A stretch of 64,000 bases of DNA. Source: Abelmoschus esculentus (lineage: Eukaryota > Streptophyta > Magnoliopsida > Malvales > Malvaceae). Numbering within the stretch: the first letter of the stretch is position 1; each line of letters opens with the position of its first letter. This document shows, piece by piece, positions 26,107 through 38,008 of this stretch. Location: contig JAUCBN010000055.1 in assembly GCA_035048815.1 (NCBI GenBank), positions 10,956,501 to 11,020,500 on the forward strand. The letters are read 5' to 3'. The notes under the pieces are model-generated. The model saw nothing but the letters and a program-made list of their open reading frames with translations. It ran no database searches and was not told the origin of the DNA. The translations under genes were made by a program, and so were the position numbers.

Positions 26107-26839
26107 ATGGCTTCCTCCACTATTTGTATTTCCCTGAAGCTTGTGATAGACCCCTTCTCCCAGAAAGTACTGTATGCTGAAGCTGGTAAAGATTTTGTTG
26201 ATTTTCTCTTCAACATTCTGTCATTGCCTGTTTGCAGTGTGATAAGGCTCGTTACCAAGCAAAATATGGTGGGATGTGTTGCAAACCTTTTTGTCGCATT
26301 GGAATTTTGGGTGATACATTCAAGAACTCAGCAGCAGCAACAGCATACAAAGATTCCAAAGCTCTAGAAATCTTGTATCCGAACATGCAATCCTCAACCA
26401 ATATTTATAGTTGCGGCAAGCTTCAAAGTGGCAATTGTCAAATATATAAGACAGGTGATCCAGAAGAACTTTGTGTATTCTGCAGTAATGTTATGAATAG
26501 AAATGTAGCTTGGGATTCTTGTGCTACTTATATGATCATGGATGATCTGAAGGTGAGGCCAATGTCCAATGTTTCTCGATCCACTTTGCTCAACAGATCC
26601 AATGTTAAGGTTCCTGAAGAGAAAGTCATTGAAATGGGAGTGAGTCAGGTAAAGGATCCTTTGTAACTGTATATATACACACACATATATATATATATAT
26701 ATGTATATTTAGTTTTGAAATTCTTAAAACTTTTGTTTTGTGCAAACAGGGAATCAAACTGCTGAGTGCATCATTTCAATCCAGTACAGTGTTCACTGAT
26801 GTTTTCCTTAGTCCAATGGCCGGGAAGAAGGGTTTCTGA
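26107..26839 (+). pseudogene. DUF674 family gene, frameshifted copy
   Basis: A DUF674 member; the function of this plant-specific family is unknown. The start MASSTICISLKLVIDP and GKDFVDFLFNILSLP match the intact copies downstream. Near 26300 the frame has to change: residues up to about NLFVALE are in one frame, and ILGDTFKNSAAATAYKDSK onwards are in another, which implies a one-base loss or equivalent. The second frame continues with a zinc-ribbon-like C..C region, YMIMDDLKVRPMS and LLNRSNVKVPEEKV, then ends at donor 26648/26649. A second exon, 26750-26839 (GIKLLSASFQSSTVFTDVF, stop), is preserved with the same intron position as its neighbours. The TATA box and splice sites remain, so decay is recent or the frameshift could be a sequencing error. 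Confidence 0.8.
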
Positions 26840-26984
26840 GTGATTGAAATATTATGTTTAACTCAGCTTAGAAAATGAATCTGGCAAATTAGAGTGTCAT
26901 TTTGACAAGTGGCTCTTTTGTTTATGCAATTGTGTTATTTGGAAACCATGTTATGTTCTTAAATTGATAATTTAATATATAAAT

Positions 26985-27075
26985 GATTTGATGATCTGGA
27001 GGTGAGGCCAATTTCCAGTATCTGTAGTTCCATTTTGCTCAACAGATTCAATGTTAAGTAATCTGGTGCTCTAGG
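26985..27075 (+). pseudogene. Short DUF674 relic
   Basis: The sequence GATGATCTGGAGGTGAGGCC followed by ATTTTGCTCAACAGATTC corresponds to the DDL.VRP and LLN.FNVK part of DUF674, and is close to 26540-26610. It lacks the rest of the domain. It is probably left over from another tandem copy. Confidence 0.65.
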
Positions 27076-27508
27076 TGAGAGTCTTTGATAAGTGAGCGAG
27101 GCTGTGTTTTTGGTTAGTTTTGCAACTTTAAACCCGTTGTCGCCGTGATTTTAGTGCAAATCATGGTGTCAATGGATGTTTGTCCATCACAATTTAGAGT
27201 CTAAGTGCCTGTTTACTGGCAGTTGGAAACTTCAGCTTCATCCCATGCCTGTTTGCAACCTAATGGTTGTTTCCTACTTCAATGGCAAAGGGAGCCTGAA
27301 TCAGGTAAAGTATCCAAACAATGCTTGGTTGTCCTGCTAAAGAAATTAGCCATATATGTCTGGAAGTAAAGAATTTTTAAAACGTCTGTAAATTATACAG
27401 TTGGTTCGAATAAAAAAAAGTTATTCCATTTGTATGTTATAATAGAGATTTGAGGATGGAGGATGGAATCCCTTGTTATATACTTCAACTCAGCTTGTTT
27501 GAGTCCCA

Positions 27509-28435
27509 ATGAAGAAATTTAGGCATATATTCTCATTGGCCTTATTGGTTGATCTCAATTCCAAGGTTCCTAGAGACAAATACATGGCTGCCAACACTGT
27601 TAGCTTGAAGCTTCTGGTTGACACAGCAAGCCAAAGAGTTCTGTTTGCAGAATCCGAGAAAGATTTTGTCGATTTTCTGTTCAACATCTTATCGTTGCCT
27701 ATCGGCACTGTCACAAGGCTTCTCACAAAACATGAGATTGTAGGTTCTCTTGGAAACCTGTATGACAGCCTTGAGAATATGAGTGATACTTACATTCAGC
27801 CATCAGCAAACAGAGACACCCTCTTAAACCCTGTAGTTTCCAACAATACAGCAAATGTACCTCCTTTGTTGCCAATAATCGAATCGTCGAAAACCTCTGT
27901 AATTTATAGGTGCCGTAATAGTTACCGTAGTACCACATGCTGTCTCTATGTTGCTACTGATTCTAAATCCATCTGTCCTTCCTGCAACACTGTCATGAGC
28001 CAAAGTGCAACCGTTGTTGATCCGAAAAAGAATTCATCAACCGATGAGGGAGGTTATGTGAAAGGGGTAATTACATACATGATAACAGATGATCTTGTTG
28101 TAAGGCCTATGTCTGCCATCTCTTGTATTACTTTGCTCAACAAGTTCAATGTCAAGGATGTAGGGGTTCTTAAGGAGAAAACCATTGATGTAGGAACAGA
28201 TGAGGTAAGAAACAATCCATTTTCCTCTGCTGTCTTAATTTAAGATATCTATGGAAAAACTTTGATATTATGACATTGGTTTTTAATAAGGTTGATTTTC
28301 TGCAAATAGGGTCTGAAGTTGCTGAAGGCATCGTTGCAGTCCAAGTCTGTGCTCACCGATGTGTTCGTCGAGAAGAAAGCAGGCGAAAGCGATCATGGTA
28401 GCGATTCTTCCGGTATACACTCAATCATGATATAG
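27509..28435 (+). CDS. DUF674 family protein
   Basis: An intact member of the plant DUF674 family, function unknown. Exon 1 ends at 28204 (GATGAG|GTAAGA) and exon 2 is 28310-28435, ending in TAG. Two in-frame starts exist. ATG 27509 adds 25 residues, whereas ATG 27584 gives MAANTVSLKLLVDTASQ, which matches the family N terminus better and is preferred; the protein is then 248 residues. Visible conserved blocks are FVDFLFNILSLPIGTV, LGNLYDSLENMSDTYIQ, CPSCNTVMS (a C..C pair), YMITDDLVVRPMS and LLNKFNVKDVG. The exon 2 motif is GLKLLKASLQSKSVLTDVF. It lies between the broken copy upstream and a convergent copy downstream, so tandem and inverted duplication formed the cluster. Confidence 0.9.
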
Positions 28436-28776
28436 GAAACGATGGGTGAACTTCAGATTGTTTCAATCTGTTTCCATGTTATGTTAATTCATAATTGTGT
28501 TGTTTGAGAAACCTTGTCTTAAAACCACCTATGGTCACTAACTAATGTTTGTGTAAATTGTTTCATTTTCATCCTTGTAATATGGAACAAACCTAAACAT
28601 TAAGCAACATTAACTTTCAAATGGTTACATCAAAAGAACAGGATACATCCATTACAAGATTACCAAAATTGTGTCCCAGAATGTTAAGGACACAGCCTTT
28701 AAAAAACCAAACAAATCCTACACTTCTACCATTACTGAGGCTACTCCAGCTGCTTGCAGAAGATGAGTTTAGTCCC

Positions 28777-29556
28777 TCATTTTTCCAGAAAGACGCTTGT
28801 CAGTACTGTCTTAGACTGCAAGGAACACTTGAGCAGCTTCAAACCCTACCAGGAACAGGAAGCAAACCATTTAAGCATCTATGCCATAATACACACATAG
28901 ACATGTACATGCATGCATGCATGCATAAAGAGAGTTGTTTTGAACTTAATTAATACCTCATCCATTCCCAGATGAACAACCTTCTCCTCAAGTGCTCCAA
29001 CTTCCTTGACATTGAACTTGTTAAGCAAAGTAATGGTTGAAATTGTAGACAATGGTTGAACAGTCAAGTCATCCATCACCATGTAAGTCACCACTGCCTT
29101 CACAAACCCTCCGCCACTCGCTTCCCGGACAACCGGAGCCACAACAGGCACCTCATTCGACATCGATTCCTTACACTGAGGACAAACCGTGCGTGAATCA
29201 TCAGCCACATTGCGATGGTAGTGGCGACACATGTACACTTTGCCACCCACATCATAAGCAAGCAAACGTGGCACGCCAGAAACCGGAGCCGAAGCCCTGG
29301 GGTTGAGCACCGAGTCTTTCTTTTTGTCGGATTGCATGTACGTGTCGCTAAGATTCTCGATACTCTCGTAGAGTTCCCCAAGCGAACCCACCATGCAGCT
29401 GGTTTTGAGAAGCTTGATGACAGTGCCGAGGGGAAGAGAAAGAAGATTGAATAGGAAATCAATGAAGTCTTTCCCTGCTTCAGCAAAGAGGACTTTGTTG
29501 CTCTTGGTGTCAATGAGGAGCTTCAAGCTCAGCTTGGACACAGAATCTGCAGCCAT
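28777..29556 (-). CDS. DUF674 family protein, convergent copy
   Basis: An intact DUF674 member on the minus strand, function unknown. Exon 1 is 29556-28957, from the start MAADSVSKLSLKLLID; an ATG six codons upstream in the same frame is possible but less family-like. Exon 2 is 28845-28777 (GLKLLKCSLQSKTVLTSVF, stop). The total is 222 residues. It has FIDFLFNLLSLPLGTV, LGELYESIENLSDTYMQ, a CPQCKESMS pair, YMVMDDLTVQPLS and LLNKFNVKEVGALEEKV. The intron sits at the same codon as in the two + strand copies. It faces the neighbour tail to tail with about 340 bp between stop codons. Confidence 0.9.
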
Positions 29557-29595
29557 GGCTGAATAGAAAACCAAATGTTTAAGCTCTTGCAGTAG

Positions 29596-29607
29596 TAAAT
29601 TATATAG
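29596..29607 (-). promoter_or_regulatory. TATA box of the minus-strand DUF674 gene
   Basis: On the minus strand the sequence reads TCTATATAATTT, about 45 bp before ATG 29556. The position and sequence fit a core promoter. Confidence 0.5.
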
Positions 29608-30059
29608 AGAAGAAGATGAGCCGTGTTCTATCTTTTATGGGAAGAAGAATCGTTTTCCCGAGCGTGAATTATGATCTTTTGTCTCTGCCGACGTTTAAAT
29701 CTTTGTTCTTGGAACTAAGCAAAAGCTGCATGCAAGGAGAAACACGTAATCCAACAGGTTTTGCTGCTTGTCCGAATCTTAATCAGATCTTTGTAATAAG
29801 CGATGCGTAATATTTTTTTTTATCCCACGTTAAATTAGATTTAAAATTTAAATTTTTAATATTTTTAATGTTAGGACATAAAAAAAATATCAAAAAAATA
29901 ATTTGGGGAGTTCAATCAAAATTATCAAAATTTTTAGAAGTCTAACTACAAATTTAAGAATTTGAGGATTTAATTATATTTTTCAAAAAGATTAAAGGTC
30001 TAATTAAATTTTTTTAAAAATTAAGAGATTTATTGATATTTAACTGATTAGCCCAAAGG

Positions 30060-30212
30060 GATAATAAATGATTAAATTATTTTTTTATAATTTTCAAAGT
30101 GATAATCTTCATATTTTTTACTGTTATTCTATTAATTTCATCATCCATTTCATTCATCCAATAACCATGAATTAGTGTAAAACTATTTAAGATTTATATG
30201 ATGTGATCTTAT

Positions 30213-30253
<41 letters not shown>

Positions 30254-30571
30254 CTCTAAGTTTTAGACGTTTTTTAAATCGTTGGATGGTTGCAACAAAT
30301 GACACATATTAACAGTCAGTTATGTCTAAGCCATACATTGCAGTCATCCAACGATCCCAAAAACGTGTAAACTTAAAGAGTTTTATGCCACGTAACTTGA
30401 TCTTATCCCTATATATATGAGTTAGGGTCAATTTTCATGGTGTAAAATTCATTTAGTTTTATATTAGTCCATGATATTAGATGAGTAAAATGGATGAATA
30501 AGATTAACAATAAAAAATATGAAAATTATCAATTAAAAAAAATAAAGAAATAATCTTAGTCATTTATTATA
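30060..30571. repeat. Imperfect foldback element of about 510 bp
   Basis: The left arm begins ATAATAAATGATTAAATTAT at 30061 and the complement of the right end reads ATAATAAATGACTAAGATTA. Further pairs are CATCCATTTCATTCATCCAATA with its complement near 30480-30500, GTGTAAAAC near 30176 with 30463-30471, and CTCTAAGTTTTAGACG..ATCGTTGGATG (30254-30290) with 30341-30383. A (TA)n microsatellite has grown in the left arm. It is a MITE-like element; the superfamily is unknown. Confidence 0.5.
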
Positions 30572-31504
30572 TTCGAAATTTCAAAACTTTCATAAATACA
30601 ACCTTCAAATTCGAAAAATTAGTTGAATCAAATTATATTTTTGGATAATTGGATATTCGTATATCCAATCCGAATATCCAATATTCGAATATGTGAATAT
30701 CCATTTTTTCCGGATCAAATATGGATCACTATATTATCAATCCGAAAACTCGGATATCCGAAAAAATCGAATCGGATCCGATAATAAACACCCCTAGTGA
30801 GCACAGACTAACCCTGAACTTTTTAAAATTCTCACATTCATCTTCATTTTTTTTTTAAATTTTTAAATTTTTTAATATTTATGAATTATATCCACTCTAA
30901 AATATTAAAATTTTATATATGTCCATCATTAAATATTTTTCTAAATCTGTTATTATACGATAATACCGAATAAAACATAATGGGACAGTCCCAGGACATG
31001 ACCTACAATAAACTAGTTACCCCATCAACATGCGGAAACACCAAGCAAAGGTTCTGGTGTGCAACCTACATAAATTGTCCCCACTTTTCAAACCTTATAT
31101 TTTAATTTTTATTATAGGATATATGTATATTTTAAAAATAATTATTAAAATTCGAATTCATATAAGATCTATTATTAAAACATAAGTAAATAAAATTAAA
31201 AAAAATCATAATGAATTTGGTTGAAAATAATTGTTTATTACAAGTTGTAGAAAGGGACTTAATTGTAAGAAAAATAGTGAAGTGTACCATTAATACATAG
31301 TGGAAACTTGGTTTATAAGAGAGAAAATGAAGTTTTCAATGGATCAAAAACCTTTTGAAAGTGGGGTTGGGATTCTAATTTAAAGTGGGAGCCTGAAAAG
31401 TTAGATGAAAATAGGTGATGACTTTGGTTTAATAAGAAGTTAATGTTCGATATAATGATAAGATATATTTTGTCGGTTAAAAAAAACATATATAAATAAG
31501 AGTG

Positions 31505-31650
31505 ATAATGAGCCTGACCGGCTCGCGAGTTTTTCGGGCTCGGCTCGGTCAAAGCTCGACTCTGGCTCGGGTTCGGCTCGAGATTCTAACGAGCCAAGCC
31601 GAGTCGAGCCTACCCAAGCTCAGCTCGAAAAGCTCGTGAACAAGCTCAGA
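31505..31650. repeat. GGCTCGGCTCG-type dispersed repeat
   Basis: A locally GC-rich block with many GAGCTCG, GGCTCGGCTCG and CGAGCC units in both orientations inside AT-rich spacer. Similar blocks are common at the ends of plant non-autonomous DNA elements. Its boundaries are not defined. Confidence 0.35.
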
Positions 31651-34381
31651 ATAATTATATTATATATATGCTACGTATATACTAAAAGTAATTTTTTTAC
31701 TTTGTTCATTAAAATATAAAACATGTTAATATGATAAATTTAATAATTATTTAGTTGTGATAAATTTAATCCTATCCACGAGTTAATTTTTTTAAAATCA
31801 GAACAATATCAAAATTATTAGAGTAAAAAAATATTATAATATATAATATATAAAATTTAAAAATATTGTATATAGTAGATCAAGTTATTTAATCAGATTT
31901 GCTTAAAATCGTGAACCACAACCGAATCAAAATAATTTATTTAAAAAATTTGTACCAAAATTAGGTTCAATTAATTATTAAAATTATTTTGGTAATCACT
32001 TTTTATTTTGCTTATTAAATTTATTTTATTATCATATTTGATATATAAACAAAGTAAAAAAAATATTTTTAGAATCAAATATTTCAGTTAACTGATTAAT
32101 AGATTATCAAATTTAATTGGTATAATATAACATCGAGAATTAAATAATAAAAATATATCTTTTACATTTTTTTCAAATTAAAAATCCTCGATTTCATTTA
32201 TGTTTTGTTTTTTATAACCCATATTTTTATAATAAAATAATAATAACTCTCTTTTTTACGAATATATTTTTTTATTTTTAAATATTTATATTTTGTCTTT
32301 TAACTTCAAATTTTCATTTATCTCTGTATATAAAATTTTTATTAAATACAAAAATAAATTTTAAAGAGATGAAAAAGAAAAAAAGGGAGAAGATAATACA
32401 AAAAGATAAATAGCAAAACTTAAAAGTAATTGACAACTAACCCTCAAATTGTCCCCAAATTAAACCTTTTGTCGTTCACATTTAATTAATGATATTGTTC
32501 TTTATCATTCGATATCGATTCTTTCTGTCATTGTAAAACAGAATTCACCTAATTTTTATGTGTATTATACAAAGGGACAAAGCCATCTAATGAGCGACGG
32601 AGGTAATTATTCATCTCAAATTGATTGATTGATTTTATTTTAGACTCGACATTTTTTTAAATTATTTCAATCAAGTTATTATCTCTCCTAGAATTTTATG
32701 GTTTACTGTTTTTAGGACTCTGCCAATCAAAATTAATAAAATTAAACATTGGTCTATTATTTTTTTTAATCATTTTAATATTTTTCGATTTTAAAATTTA
32801 TAAAATTAAATATCAACTCTTATAATTTTATAATTTAATTATTTTTTAAGACATTTCGTTTAATTATGTTGTAATCAATAAAAACGTTGTGTTTGACCTT
32901 TACACCCTTTGTGCCACATGATTTCATCCACAATTAATTAATGTTGATTTATGTCTCATAAAACACCTTGGCGTGAACTTAATTATTACACACAAAGGAA
33001 ATAGGTCCACATTTAACAAATAACTAATGAGACATTGAAAGATGTCACTTTCCTTACATGGGGTTAGTTATGATAGCAATGGGTTATTAGGTGCAACTTA
33101 ATTCGAAAAAAAGTTCGAATTAATAAAATTTTTATGGTTTCGAGTTTTATTGACCGGTAAAGTGAATAATGTTTTTGAATTGGTGTAGTGAACACGGACT
33201 GGATACATGACCTTCAGATCTTTAGATTTTCAGTTCGATTTTCATTCAAAATAAGAAAATGATAGGTGATCAATAAAACGAGATAAACAGAAAATTTAAA
33301 TACAAATACGAATGTAAGTTTATTCCGATTGAGCATATTGTACCTCTATATCCCCCGACTACACAATAAAGACAACAGTTTTACGTTGATGTTTTGTTAA
33401 TACAAGTTCAATCCGAATCTCTTTAAATTATTTTGAATATATTTTCGAAAGATTAATTTTTATATTTTTAGACCGTTAAATAAAAATAGATAGATAACAT
33501 AATTTAATAATAAAAATATTTTATAAAAAAGAATAATCACAATCACATTATATAAACTATGTTACTTGTATTTACATCACTTAGAATAATCTCACTCATA
33601 TTTAAATATATATATTATATAAATTATATTTATAGGGAAGTTCTTTTTATACAAATACCTCATTCTAAGGTAATTTCGGACCAAACATGTTTTGCATTTA
33701 ATGGAACAGGTATAACAAGAAAAGTCATATTAGTTTATCATTTTTATGAGGTTTATAATATTTTTTTGGTATAACACATAAATAATCATTAAATTATAAA
33801 ATACGGTTATTTTGGTTATTAATCTTTTAAAATTTAAAAATATTCCATAAATTTATAAAATTATAAAAAAAAATCATTAAATTTATTATAATATTATAAA
33901 ATAGTCATTAAATTTTATCGGATTATTACAAAAATATCATTAACTGAATTGTTACAAAATATCATTAACTGAATTGTTACAAAATATTATTAGATTAACA
34001 TAACTTTTTGTGGTTATTGGTCGATATAATCAAAACTATGTAGCGGATCAAAATCTATGAAACATGCATAAAATGTATTTATAGTTTTTTTTTTAATTTA
34101 TATTTTGACAACTTTTTAACAAATTTTGTATATAACGAACTTCAAATATTTACAGTGGTATAAAAAAATCTAATTTAACAAGAACATTATTTAGTTATCT
34201 TTTATTTAAAAAATATATATATAACGTCCGATTATCATTTTCTACTGATTTGATAAATTCGATAATTATTTTATAAATTTTTTAATGACCAATTTTTTCT
34301 TAGTTTTTTAATTGCATTTTTACCCATTTTTTATTTATTTTTTTAATTGTATTTTAGTTAAAGAAAAAACCCAAAATGGAA

Positions 34382-34392
34382 ACTATAAATAG
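34382..34392 (+). promoter_or_regulatory. TATA box of the KCS gene
   Basis: ACTATAAATAG lies about 130 bp upstream of ATG 34522, in a position that fits a leader of about 100 nt. Confidence 0.6.
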
Positions 34393-34521
34393 ACATGTAT
34401 CAATCCCACATAGAGTATGCCAATTTGTATATGTCTCCAAATACCTGTGAAGCAAAGTTTCACAGATTTTGATTTTATTACAAAACATCCCCATCCCCAT
34501 CACTTTCTCTAAGCTTTTTCA

Positions 34522-36248
34522 ATGGAGTTTTTGATGAAATTATGTCTTGTCTTCCTTTGTACCATCGTTTCTTACCTTGTTAACATGTTTTGTCGGAAGA
34601 GAAATCAACAGTGTTACATGTTGGATTACGAATGTTTCAAGGCTCCCGATGACCGGAAACTCGACACCGAGGCGTGTGTCAAGGTGGTGATGAGGAACAA
34701 GAATCTGGGTCTGGAACAGTACAGGTTTCTGTTGAAGACAATTGTAAGTTCCGGTCTCGGTGAAGAAACATACGGTCCGAGGAATGTTCTCGACGGTCGA
34801 GAAGAGTTCCCTTCCGAGACCGATGCGCATTCGGAGATGGATGAGATCATGTTCGACACTCTAGATAGTCTGTTCAGGAAAACAGGAGTTTCTCCGTCTG
34901 AAATCGATATACTCGTCGTTGACGTATCGTTGTTTTCACCATCGCCGTCGTTGACATCTCGGATTATAAACAGGTTTAACGATGAATCTACGGTATACTT
35001 AGAATAGACTAGTGTCCATCCTAAAAATTAAATTTCGTGTTAGTAATTCATTTTACTAATTGTGGTCACCTACCTACAAATTATAATAAAAAATCGACCG
35101 AAGATGTTTACGTAGAAATCCGAGTCTTATACTCTAAAATATTTCTGAATCTGTTACCGAACAGGTACAAGATGAGGGACGACATCAAGTCCTTCAACCT
35201 CTCCGGAATGGGGTGTAGCGCGAGCATGGTGGCCGTAGACCTCGTGCAACGCTTGCTCAAGACATACGAGAACAAGTTCGCGATCATCGTTAGCACCGAA
35301 TCAATCTCCACGCATTGGTATTGCGGAAAGGAGAAGTCGATGATGCTATCGAACTGCCTGTTCCGTTCCGGTGGAAGCTCGATTCTTCTAACAAACAAGA
35401 GGGAATTGAAGGACCGTTGCTTGATGAAACTGAAATGCGCCGTGCGGACCAACATCGGATATGACGACGAAGCATACGGATGTTGCATACAAGTAAAAGA
35501 CGGTCGCACTTTCTAAAAATTTTAAAATTTTTTGTATATTTTATTAATAATCTTATCTTGAACCCCCTGAATTTTTATATTCTCGTATAATCGCACTCTG
35601 TAACGTAAAATCCTAAGTCTGTCCCTAATACAGGTCGAAGATCAACAAGGCTACCAGGGCTTTCTTCTTACAAAAAGCTTAACAAAAGCAGCAGCCAAAG
35701 CCTTCACCGGCAACCTCAAACTCCTACTCCCTAAAATCCTCCCCGTCTACGAACTTCTCCGGTACACAACATCGACTATCATTCGAAAAGCGACGACGAC
35801 AAAACGAATCGATCCAATTGCACGGAGAACATCTTTAAGCTTCAACATCAACCTGAAATCCGGTGTCGATCACTTCTGTCTCCACCCTGGTGGTAGGGCA
35901 GTGATAGATGGTCTAGGAAAGAGCTTAGGTCTCAGCGAACATGACTTGGAGCCAACCAGAATGGCACTTTACAGGTTTGGTAACACCTCCGCAGGTGGTC
36001 TGTGGTATGTCTTAAGCTACATGGAAGCCAAGAAGAGGTTAAAGAAAGGTGACAAGATCTTCATGGTCAGTCTTGGTGCTGGTTTCATGTGTAATAATTG
36101 TGTGTGGGAGGTAATGAAAGATGGGTTGGAGGATCCTAGGGTTTGGAGAGATAATATTGATGACTACCCTAAGAAGAATTTGGTGAATCCTTTTACTGAG
36201 AAGTATAGTTGGATTAATGATGAGTGTTTGAACTTTGTTAGGATTTGA
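34522..36248 (+). CDS. 3-ketoacyl-CoA synthase, KCS12-like
   Basis: Condensing enzyme of very-long-chain fatty acid elongation in the ER (malonyl-CoA plus acyl-CoA to 3-ketoacyl-CoA), feeding wax, cutin or sphingolipid synthesis. Exons are 34522-34973, 35165-35492 and 35634-36248, giving 464 residues in compatible phases. There is a single N-terminal membrane segment (LCLVFLCTIVSYLVNMF), shorter than in most KCS proteins and as in KCS12/KCS19. Catalytic residues are recognisable: Cys168 in NLSGMGCSAS, His344 in HFCLHPGGRAV and Asn377 in RFGNTSAGG. Further family blocks are CYMLDYECFKP-like CYMLDYECFKAPDDRK, FLLKTIVSSGLGEETY, SNCLFRSGGSSILLTN and GDKIFMVSLGAGFMCN. The gene looks intact. The subfamily assignment rests on my memory of KCS12; other short KCS members are the alternative. 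Confidence 0.93.
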
Positions 36249-36587
36249 GTTGGGAAGTGTATAAATCTATGGTAATTTGATTGAGAAGGTGACATTATTT
36301 GTTACATGTGATTGTTGTGCCCCATTGATACTAGTTTGGTCCATGTATTCTACAAAAGTAAAGATATTTGTTTTCAAGTTATATTCGAAATAAAAAAAAT
36401 TATATCGTTTTGTGATAGTATTTGTTATGTTTTTAGTTTTCTGATAGAATTTATATACACTTTATAGATAAAGTTATTCAAATGAAGAATCAACTATATT
36501 GAACAATGACATGGTGGATCGGAGATTTCTCTCTAGGGTACTCTGGATGACTGTTAAAAATCGAATCGTAAACCATTATGAAAGTTA

Positions 36588-36738
36588 GGAGTGTTCAAAA
36601 TCGACCAATAGGTACCCAACGATCCAATAAATCTAATATCAATACTATATTATTACTATGTTTTAACATCTTATTTTTTAACTTGTTTTATGAGTTTATT
36701 GGGCCGTTGGGTACCCGTTGAGCCGGTTTTGAACACCC
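36588..36738. mobile_element. PIF/Harbinger-type MITE (151 bp)
   Basis: The terminal inverted repeats are about 42 bp. The left arm begins GGAGTGTTCAAAATCG and the complement of the right arm begins GGGTGTTCAAAACCG; both continue to GGTACCCAACG.(T/C)CCAATAAA. It is flanked by TTA at 36585-36587 and TTA at 36739-36741, the 3-bp target duplication of this superfamily. The interior is AT-rich and non-coding. Confidence 0.75.
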
Positions 36739-37149
36739 TTAATAGAAGCAGAGATGGACTTAAGGGATGATATTTTATATATTTCCTCTATATTTTTTAT
36801 CGATAATCTAATTCTGCACACTCTAAACTCTAATAATTTTATACCTCTTACATTTCTAATATATCTTCTTAATAATTTACACCTCTAATAAAAATTTAGA
36901 ATCCGTCGAGATGTTCTTCGTGTTATGTTGAATATAAAAACTTTATATGGTTTTATGATAATATTTGTTATATTTTTAATTATCGATAAAAGTTGAATAT
37001 ATTTTAGTGACAAAACTACTTAAATCCATTATTTTTTTCTATTTTTTTTTTTTATTATTATGGAATCACACCTTAGATTACTATTTTTAATAGAAAACGA
37101 GCCATAAAAGACAAAAGAAATAACCTTTACGAAGATGTGATGGACCAAT

Positions 37150-37315
37150 CATGACTCAGTCTTATCACGTTATTATGGGATCGACCAATAAAACTAGTCA
37201 CCTCATTATTTTTTAGTTTTTCAAGTAAAAAATCACTTGGAAAAAAATATGACATGGAAAAATGGATAATTTTTATTAGTCGATCTCATAAACACGTAGT
37301 GGGACTGACCCGTGA
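37150..37315. repeat. Inverted repeat, MITE-like
   Basis: The left arm, with TTATGGGATCGACCAATAAAA (about 37172-37193), pairs with the complement of the right arm, with TTTATGAGATCGACTAATAAAA. The arms extend for roughly 44 bp around a centre of about 75 bp. No target duplication was established. Confidence 0.4.
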
Positions 37316-37429
37316 TATAATTTTTCCTCAAGGATACTCTAGATAGCCGCGAAAGACGAATTGTGAGTAATTATAAAAGTCTTGTTTTAGAGAAATATAT
37401 TCTTTTATTAAATAAAGATTATATTTTTA

Positions 37430-37960
37430 TACGCAGATCAGAGAAGATTTTAATAGTCTAAAAACGAATTTAAAATTATTTTTTATTAACAAATATTAAA
37501 AAATAAATTTAAAAATATATCCTTAACAATAAGTATTAAAAAAAACAGATTTCTAATAATAAGAATTAAAAAAATAAATTTTAAGAATATATCTTTAATA
37601 ATAAATATTAGAAAAAAAATTATAGCCCTATTAATACGTATTTTAAAAAATTAAACTCCTAATAGTAGATCTCTAATAATAAATATTAGGTATATAATTA
37701 CAAAAATTAAAAAATTGACTCTCTAATAATATATTAAAAAAATTATATTCTTAATAATAAATATTAAAAAAATAAATTTTATTATATTAAATATTAAGAA
37801 AAATTGAGTCTTTAATAACAAATGATATAAAATTTTAAGTTTAAAAACAAGTATTGAAATTAATTTTATTTTTAATAAAAATATTAAAAATTAAATTTTA
37901 AGAATAAATTCTTAAAAATAAATATAAAAAATAAGATCATAATATCAAAAATTCAGCCTT
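37430..37960. repeat. Degenerate AT-rich tandem repeats
   Basis: Some 500 bp of poorly conserved units, each close to 30 bp, of the form CTAATAATAAATATTAAAAAAATAAATTT. The units are too diverged to fix a period by eye. No coding content. Confidence 0.45.
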
Positions 37961-38008
37961 GAACGAACGTTTTTTTCTACCCATACTCAAAAACGATATT
38001 GATAACCA

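Larger units (their letters stand above)
29820..34380. other. AT-rich spacer between DUF674 cluster and KCS gene
   Basis: No gene was recognised. It contains a long imperfect foldback (30060-30571) with an internal (TA)n run at about 30215-30250, a GGCTCG-rich repeat (31505-31650), a 25-bp perfect tandem duplication (33936-33960 and 33961-33985) and otherwise low-complexity AT sequence. Confidence 0.7.
36381..37383. repeat. Diverged direct duplication
   Basis: Two blocks recur in the same order. 36381-36484 resembles 36925-37025 (for example GTGATAGTATTTGTTATGTTTT versus ATGATAATATTTGTTATATTTT). 36525-36585 resembles 37325-37383 (GGTACTCTGGATGACTG versus GGATACTCTAGATAGCCG, then AATCG.A..GTAA.CATTAT). 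The spacing differs because the copies contain different inserts, including the MITE at 36588. Confidence 0.45.

Noticed and set aside
35108..35509. 133-codon antisense ORF
   Set aside because: It is the mirror of KCS exon 2 and has no family resemblance of its own.
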